Shown piece by piece: positions 57,200-64,000 of a DNA stretch of 64,000 bases; within the stretch, counting starts at the first letter, position 1; each line of letters starts with the position of its first letter. The notes under the pieces are model-generated. The model made no database searches. It was not told the DNA's origin and saw only the letters and a program-made list of their open reading frames with translations. Source of the stretch: Hydractinia symbiolongicarpus (Eukaryota; Cnidaria; Hydrozoa; Anthoathecata; Hydractiniidae); NCBI RefSeq assembly GCF_029227915.1, contig NC_079875.1:12833001-12897000 (forward strand), given 5' to 3'. A program made the position numbers and the translations under genes.

Positions 57200-59470
57200 T
57201 AAGTCATCACACGCTTTATTTAATTTCTTCCAGACTTCTTCCGCACTAGTTTTAGTTAATCGGAAAAATGTTACTTCTTCGAAAACTGTGAGAGGTAAAA
57301 TACATATTCACAATTGCACATGAAACTTGTCGTTCGTAAACGTTGCAGGAAACTGAAAAATCATTAAAATAATGGAAATAGACAGTTGTCAGAAAGGTAT
57401 AATAAGTGAGACAAAGAACATTGGATTCAGAAATGCAGTTAATCAAGAGTACCGAATATTCCGACCCTCTCTAATTTTTTCCCCAACTGAATTTATTAAT
57501 TTATTGGGGTAAGCAAAGATGGAACACATTTGACACAGGCATACTATTACCTTGTGCCTGCAAATAAATTGAAACAATATATTAGAATGCAAATAAGAAT
57601 CAAGAACAATCAAACAGTTACACGCAATTCAACTAAACAAAACAACCATAAAGGCTCTTCACGATATATCCGCCATTATCAGATTTAACGGTAATTCAGA
57701 ATTACTTCAACACGGAATCCATAAACGTAAGCGTCTGGCTACTGGCAGAATAAAGAATACTTATCAGCAATTTCGTAATATTAAAGCGACAAAATGAAGA
57801 ACAATTATATATAATTATATATTTTAAATTTTTATGTTAGTATTTCTTTATTTCAAAAACTACATATTTTATTTAATGTAATAATGGTGCAGTTGTATTG
57901 TAAGCGAGTTTAATTCTCTTTCAAAAAAACAGTTATCGTTTTCAATTTTGTTGGTCAAGCAAATTTGTGTCTATATTATTTTTATAGTTTTACTACTATA
58001 GTATGACATATGTCCACATAAATGATTAAAAATAACATCAGATCTTTCCGGATCAATCTTTAAGGGAAAAACATTGCGGCATTGAAATTAATGCAATAGA
58101 TCAAACAAATACTGTGGTTTTATTCTATTTTGATAACCCCAAGATAATTCCATCAACATTTTGATCGTTAAGGTGTATGATAACTCTGGAGGCTCTGTGG
58201 GTTAATGAACTGAACTGAAACCATCCATCAGCACTAAAGATGAATAACGTTCCATCTAAATTAAAGTAATTCAATTATGCTATTACAAGAAATAACATAA
58301 CTTTGTGTGTGTCCAGTCTGATTTATAACTGCTTTACTGTTTTACTTTAAGCCTGAAGATGATACTAATATATCAAAATATATCGCGAAAATAAAAATTC
58401 AATACTGGTTTGACCTATTATATTAAATCTTTTTTGACCCCTTATTAAAGTCATTAAACATCCATGTTCACACTTTTTTTATATATCATCTAATAAGTAT
58501 ATAGGGCCTACTACAGCCTGGATGAAATATTTTTGGTAAGTGCAGCTTTTGGCTATTCCGCGAAATGTTTAACCATCATCACTTGGCCAGTACTCTGCAG
58601 CCTAGGCTGGTAAGTTATACTTTCGAAGATATGTAGGCCGGGTAACCAATGGCAATACATGCGAGAAAAAAATGGTTCCGTTTAATATTTTAAAACAAAG
58701 CAAAATTGCAGAAATCTTAAGTTCACTGTGAGCATTGGCAAGGAAAGTTTAGCAATTTCTACGTACGTAACACAAGATACGTGAACGTACGTAAAAACTT
58801 TTTGTTCTTTTTCTGTTTTTTGTTTCAATCTTAAAGTTCTTCTTCCTTTCCACCGATTTAATTTATCACTAAGTTCTGGTTCATTGCCTTTTGACATAAC
58901 AATAAAAAGGTTTATTATTATAAAATTGGTATTACTAGCAAAAAGTAATTTTAAATTTAAAAAGGCAATTAACATTCACATATTGTAGGCATACTTTGCA
59001 TTTAATTTTGTGGTAGATAAAAAGATAAGGCGTCATAACTAAGGATATGCCTCGTATGTTCTGATGTTAAACTTGACATAAAAAACATAATTTGAGTAAT
59101 ATCACGTAACTATTGACACATTAATGTTTTATTTGGCCTCGAAAAATATGCAGGAGATTTTTTGAAAAAATAACTTTTCGGAGAAATAAAATTACTTATT
59201 CGAAAGGATTACAAAGAGCAAAGGAAAATTTTTATGCCTATCTAATCTTCAGGAGCAGAGAATACGAATCAATGACGTAAGAGAAAAAAGTCCTAATTTT
59301 CTACACCATAGTTGTACGCACAGCTAAACATTGGTTAGGAAACATTACTTTGTGAGACACTTAATTAAGAAATTAATTTCTTTTTCTTCCCATAATAAGT
59401 ACACTGTCTTTATACAAAAAAAAAAATGTTTGAATATAATTTCAAAATACAAAACACTCTCACACGTGAT
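57200..59470. other. non-coding stretch
   Basis: No supported gene. Text at 58352-58395 (GCCTGAAGATGATACTAATA ... TCGCGAAAATAAAAA) has the CTGAAGATG...GCGAAA layout seen at Penelope-like ends and may be a solo terminal repeat. Confidence 0.4.
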
Positions 59471-59477
59471 TCTGACC

Positions 59478-60995
59478 TTACTGTTCATCTTCTGAATCAG
59501 AAGAGGGAAATCCGTCAAAACGTTCGACTGCTGCTTTCCATTTATATATTTTTTCTTTGATAATTTGTCTTGTGTCTTGGAAAACAAACCTGCCCACCGA
59601 TAAAAGTTTTTCACCCGTATCTGCAGAGGGTATAGATTTATAATTGGGTTGCAGTTCCAATTCAAACTCTAAAAACGGTATCAAGCCGCGATTGGTGGCT
59701 TGAAAGTTCCCTTGAATTGTCAATTTATCTTTGCTTAGCTCTACTGTATGTGAAAAGCCAGTCCACGAGTGTGCTCTAACTAGTCTCTTTTGAGTTTTTC
59801 CTGTCACGGTGTCCACAACATCTCGCATTGTACCTTCAGTAAAGGTTATCTCCGCTTCGAAGAGTTGGTGAGCTTTTTCGATTTCTTTAAACGATAACGG
59901 TGTAATTCGCAGGCAAAGAACGTGTTTTATTTCGATACTCCTTGCGGTTTCGTATTGATCAAAATCAGGTATTAATTTAACATTGATCCTACATCGTAAT
60001 GGCATTCTAAGATGTAATTTCTTGGCTTCGGTTGTTGGTTTAGTGAGAGCATTCGCGGTAAACGATTTAGATTGCGTTAAACGCCTGTGTCGTTTCGCGT
60101 AATTTATTCGTTTAATTAGGTGACTTGGTAACGGTATGGTCTTTTGATCAAAATATTGCTTTGAATCAATATCTGATTTAGTTCTCCTTCGTGTGTGTTT
60201 TGCATTTGCTACATCTTTTGATTCAACACAAGCTTCGCTTTTTGAACGTCCGGGACGTGTATGTACATCCGAAGGGCCGCACGAGTCACTATCCGACTCG
60301 TATATAAACACGTTGTCGTTTAAACTAACTTTTTTTTGTTTTTGTACATGCTCTTTCAATCCTATTTGCGAAGACTTCATGCTGGATTTTTTGGTTTCAC
60401 TTGAACATGTATTACGTCTTGGGGTAAGATTTGGGACTCTTAAATAGACCTTGTTATCATCTTCATTTGACACCTCAGAGCTATCTTCATACTCATTGAG
60501 AACATTATCCATTGATTCATTTAGGCAAGTACCCGATTCATTATACCCTGCATTTTTTTCGTGCTCTTCTATATTTTTTTCATAGCATTCAACAGTTCCT
60601 AAAACAGGTTTTGAGGTCGAAGTCTCATTGGTTTCGCTTTTAATGTCCTTTTCTCCATTGCTCTCAAGCGAGACATCATTCCTGTTTATTGATATCGTCT
60701 CATGTTGAGCTGTGCTTGATTTGTTTTGCAGAGAGTCCATATCTGTAACCTTCGCTGTAGCCGTTTGATGAGATTCTATATTGTTGAGGCTAAGTGTAGT
60801 TCGTATGTTTATGCTTTCAATTTTTCGCTCCTCACAACTTCTTGATTTTGTCAGAAGATTTCGTTTTATTGGCACAGGACCAATGATTTTGTTACCATTA
60901 TTTCTTGCATATTTTGATTCTTGGATTTCCCGTTTTTTCGTCGATAACTTTCGTGTACCTATGGACCTTAGTTCAGTGGAATATTGGTTCCCCAT
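59478..60995 (-). CDS. putative N-myristoylated protein, family unknown
   Basis: A long single-exon ORF. I start at the second Met because it gives MGNQYS, a textbook N-myristoylation signal (Gly2, Ser6); the first Met, nine bases earlier, would lose it. The product has 505 residues. Residues about 1-320 are polar, rich in Ser, Glu, Asn and Lys, and look disordered, with acidic stretches (EDSSEVSNEDDNK, YESDSDSCGPSD) and basic clusters (HTRRRTKSD, KRHRRLTQSKSF). Residues about 325-455 alternate hydrophobic and polar in beta-strand fashion (LRMPLRCRINVKLIPDF, ITPLSFKEIEKAHQLFEAEI, PFLEFELELQPN) and may be a folded beta domain. The end is acidic (SSDSEDEQ). Lipid anchoring suggests a role at a membrane. 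No family recognised, and the upstream region could hold further 5' untranslated exons. Confidence 0.75.
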   Translation of the reverse strand: MGNQYSTELRSIGTRKLSTKKREIQESKYARNNGNKIIGPVPIKRNLLTKSRSCEERKIESINIRTTLSLNNIESHQTATAKVTDMDSLQNKSSTAQHETISINRNDVSLESNGEKDIKSETNETSTSKPVLGTVECYEKNIEEHEKNAGYNESGTCLNESMDNVLNEYEDSSEVSNEDDNKVYLRVPNLTPRRNTCSSETKKSSMKSSQIGLKEHVQKQKKVSLNDNVFIYESDSDSCGPSDVHTRPGRSKSEACVESKDVANAKHTRRRTKSDIDSKQYFDQKTIPLPSHLIKRINYAKRHRRLTQSKSFTANALTKPTTEAKKLHLRMPLRCRINVKLIPDFDQYETARSIEIKHVLCLRITPLSFKEIEKAHQLFEAEITFTEGTMRDVVDTVTGKTQKRLVRAHSWTGFSHTVELSKDKLTIQGNFQATNRGLIPFLEFELELQPNYKSIPSADTGEKLLSVGRFVFQDTRQIIKEKIYKWKAAVERFDGFPSSDSEDEQ

Positions 60996-61009
60996 TTGAT
61001 GCAATCTGT

Positions 61010-64000
61010 TAGCTGTGTGCAGTCCGAAGCTTACGGGGATAACACTAAATAAAAAATGATAAAAATTTCAAAACCCATGAAAGAAGAACGAATACACAAG
61101 CACTGCATAAGTAACTGCTACATCTTAATTATTATAACAAAGTGATTCCCACTACTCACGTCAGCATGCTGAGACCTACATCTAAACTAAACTAACTAAA
61201 TTTAACCACAAAGACGTTATGCTTCAGAAGATTATTACAAAGAAGTTGGGAGGTAAATAGGATTGAGACCAATAGGATTGAACGTCAAAAGAAGGCTGCT
61301 ATTAAGAGTAATTTGTAAATAATAATTTATTGAAGCAAGATTTTCGGGAAATGCTTAGTTATGGAGAATAGCTAAGAGTACAAAAACCAACAAAGTTAAA
61401 AAAGTTAGAAGAAGTAACAGAATATCAAGGTGTAACTATAATTTTTGGAAGTCTATAATATGCGCGTGAATCAAAGAAAATATAACACGCGAGAAAAGTT
61501 TCCACAATTTTTAGGATACCTGATCTTAGTAAAGGCGTCAATATGCCTACACCAATTCATAAAAAAACCTGTACAAAACTTACGTTCTAAAAAGAAGGTG
61601 AATAACAGAGCTTAGTACTTCAGTACAGTTACGCCCATGAATTTTTGATTGACAGCTTTTCTAAGTTTATGGAATAGTATGCCCTCTATATTGCTAACGA
61701 TGCAACATAAGTCATTCTGAGTTGACGTAAACAGTATAGTTAATACTTACTCCAAATGTAAAAGTAAAGATCGAACAGAAATAAAATGACACTAAAAAAA
61801 TAAACACTATATTTTTGCTCCTTGTTTTCCCATATTTGTTCGTTTTTTGAACAGGTGCGAATATATTCATGTCGAAAATATAAAAAATGAAAACTACAAA
61901 TATTAATCTTTTAACTTTTTGCGATTCCGATATCTATGCATATTCATTTTTTTAAAACTTGGCAAATATAACGGAAATCTTAACGGAACATCTGCAACAT
62001 ATTTTAATACTTTAGCTAATCATCAACAATTATATTGCTATGGCAAATGAAATACGTTCAGAATTATATAAATCCACTACATTGTTTCTCATAAAAAAAC
62101 ACAACCCATGGAATTGAAATATTTTTAATACGCCCTTGCAATGAGGATTCATTGTAACTTCATTCGCAACTGTTATAAGTAGCCGCTGCGCAGCGGCCAC
62201 CAAAAAAAATATTCGTTCGTGTTAATGGAGGCTTAAATCATCCGTAGTGCTCCACAAGTGAGAAATTAGAAACGCTAACAGAAAATTTTGACTACCTAGT
62301 TAATTAGACCCTTGTTTAAGTTCGTAGTCGGGGCCAGATTTATCCCAGATGCGCTGGCCGTCTACCAAAAACATTTAAACACTCCAAAAAAAATCGAAAA
62401 GTTTGACTACCACAGTATTTAAGTTAACCAAAGCTTTTATAAGGAAGTATTAAGACAGAACCTAAGAAAAACACAAAAAACAAGGGACAGCTACACCATC
62501 TAACATATACACCATGTAAAATATTTCTTATCTTACCTTATGTGACGGACACCAATTGCGGAAACACAAAACTTCACAAATTTAAAGAATAATTGTTCCA
62601 AATCTTCCAGACTCCCAAAGAAAATTATCCTTGTTCGATCCCGCCATAAAATGTTTCGTCAAATTCACACGACGCGCAAACATTTTAAAATAAGATTGTT
62701 TATTTAACATTGTGTGTGAGGAGCACTCCATGGAATATTTTATCTTTTAAACTGCCTCTTTACCGCAATTAAAATTTCTGTTGACACAATGATATATTTT
62801 TACAAACACTTAAACAAAGCCTCTTATCTGTACTTTAGATATAAAGATAGCCACTTAAAAATATACATGCCTCTTACATACTAAATTCAGTAGGATATGA
62901 GATGTAAAGTTGGCCACTTAAAAAAATATAAAAGTCTCTTGCATGCCAGAATCATAACAATATTTCTACAAATCACACACTTACTTTGCACACGTGGTCA
63001 CGCCCCTAAAGCGTCGTCCTTGTAACTACTATAAAAAAGATATTATTAACTACTTAAATTTTTATTCCTAACCTTTTTTTTAGCAACGGACCAGATCTTA
63101 CTCTTATAGAAGAATTTAACTTGTAAATCTTATCCCTATTTAGCTCTTCCAGTTTTTCATTAACTACGCAAACCCTTCGTCATATAACTCTAAAATACAA
63201 AACATCACGCGAAACGTAAGTTAACATAAAACAGAAAAAAAGCATGCCGAAACTCCTGCTTACAGTTTTGCTTGAATTGTAGCTATTATTTAAAGCTACC
63301 CTTAAGTTAGAGTTCATGCCCAGGGAGGTATGATCATTTTCCTGGTCACTACACGTTTATTTATCTGCTAGAAACGTCTGACAGAATGTAAATAACAAAT
63401 TGTTCAACTTTCATGGCATATTCGTGTCATTAGTGAGTTTTTTATCCTGAGATTTTACTTCTTTTTGCTTTGCGGCACCCCATCTCACGTCAGAAAAAAA
63501 AAATAACCAACAAGATTTGAGAAGACACACTGTTTTTTTATCTTCCTGGTGAAATACCATAACAAATGCTAAAAGCCTTGAAGACAGATTTCAAACCAAT
63601 GTGTAAAACTTGGATGCTAATCAAACATAGACATCTTTAAGACTTTTGATGACGTCGCAACAAAAGTGCTGAGATAAGAAAGGCCTTTTAGCGCCTTGCA
63701 TACTATTTTAATCCGGACTAGGAAAAGATGTTGAATGTATTGAAAGTAAGGAGCTTAATCGTGATCAAAGAAACTAAATCTACATATTGCAAAATTTCCA
63801 TATTGATCATAACACTTTTAACAATAAAATAATCTATACATTGCGTTACCGTCACGGATGCAGTTTTTTAGAGGAGTTTAAAGGAAAACTAAGTTCAGGT
63901 TTGTGTTATTATACAATGGCAGATCGGAGTCGTCTACACAAATAGTCTACATACATAGTTGTAGATGAAGAAGAATACACTGCATTTTTCAGAAACAAAC
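61010..64000. other. non-coding stretch to the window end
   Basis: No supported gene on either strand. Contains a 16-bp perfect palindrome at 62182-62197 and a diverged two-unit repeat at about 62835-62945 (GATAGCCACTTAAAAATATA / GTTGGCCACTTAAAAAAATA, each followed by CTCTTxCATxC). Confidence 0.5.
62182..62197. repeat. 16-bp GC-rich perfect palindrome
   Basis: GCCGCTGCGCAGCGGC in an AT-rich setting. Could be the tip of a foldback element or a protein-binding site; no flanking inverted repeat was seen. Confidence 0.8.

Overview
This is eukaryotic, metazoan nuclear DNA. It is AT-rich, its genes have GT-AG introns and AATAAA signals, and it carries many decayed transposable elements. The element mix (Penelope-like retroelements with GIY-YIG endonuclease, Helitron-like ends, a CR1/RTE-type LINE, PIF/Harbinger, TTAA MITEs, a tRNA-derived SINE) and the gene types (B-box/TRIM protein with ankyrins, class A receptor relics, Thr-rich secreted proteins, lariat debranching enzyme) suggest an early-branching animal, most likely a cnidarian. 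The species cannot be fixed from the sequence alone.

Layout. 1-5.2 kb is non-coding, with a head-to-tail array of tiny Helitron-like elements near 2.1-2.6 kb. 5.25-14.25 kb is a gene cluster: a spliced Thr-rich, mucin-like secreted or anchored protein (+), an intronless ankyrin-plus-deaminase-like protein (+), and a spliced acidic plus Thr-rich secreted protein (-). 14-29 kb is repeats: SINE/MITE, LINE 3' end and LINE RT relic, a minisatellite beside a PHD-finger ORF, and a Penelope-like element with inverted terminal repeats. 29.8-31.4 kb is a complete intronless DBR1. 31.7-44 kb holds more Helitron-like copies, an ankyrin pseudogene, a TTAA MITE and a graveyard of at least three Penelope-like fragments. 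44-47.6 kb has two class A GPCR pseudogene copies. 49-50.7 kb has degenerate tandem repeats, a 460-bp GACA microsatellite and a Harbinger fragment. 53.1-57.1 kb is a RING/B-box/coiled-coil/ankyrin gene in four exons. 59.5-61.0 kb is a 505-residue ORF with an N-myristoylation motif and no recognised family. 61-64 kb has no gene that I can see.

Working picture. The complete genes are DBR1 (RNA lariat turnover), the ankyrin-deaminase, the RING-B-box-ankyrin protein, the two secreted Thr-rich proteins and the myristoylated protein. Two of them join ankyrin repeats to a domain type often used in innate defence (a deaminase fold, a RING/B-box). That link is an inference. Everything else is mobile or decayed DNA. 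Exon boundaries were derived by eye from splice consensus and reading-phase agreement and have no transcript support.
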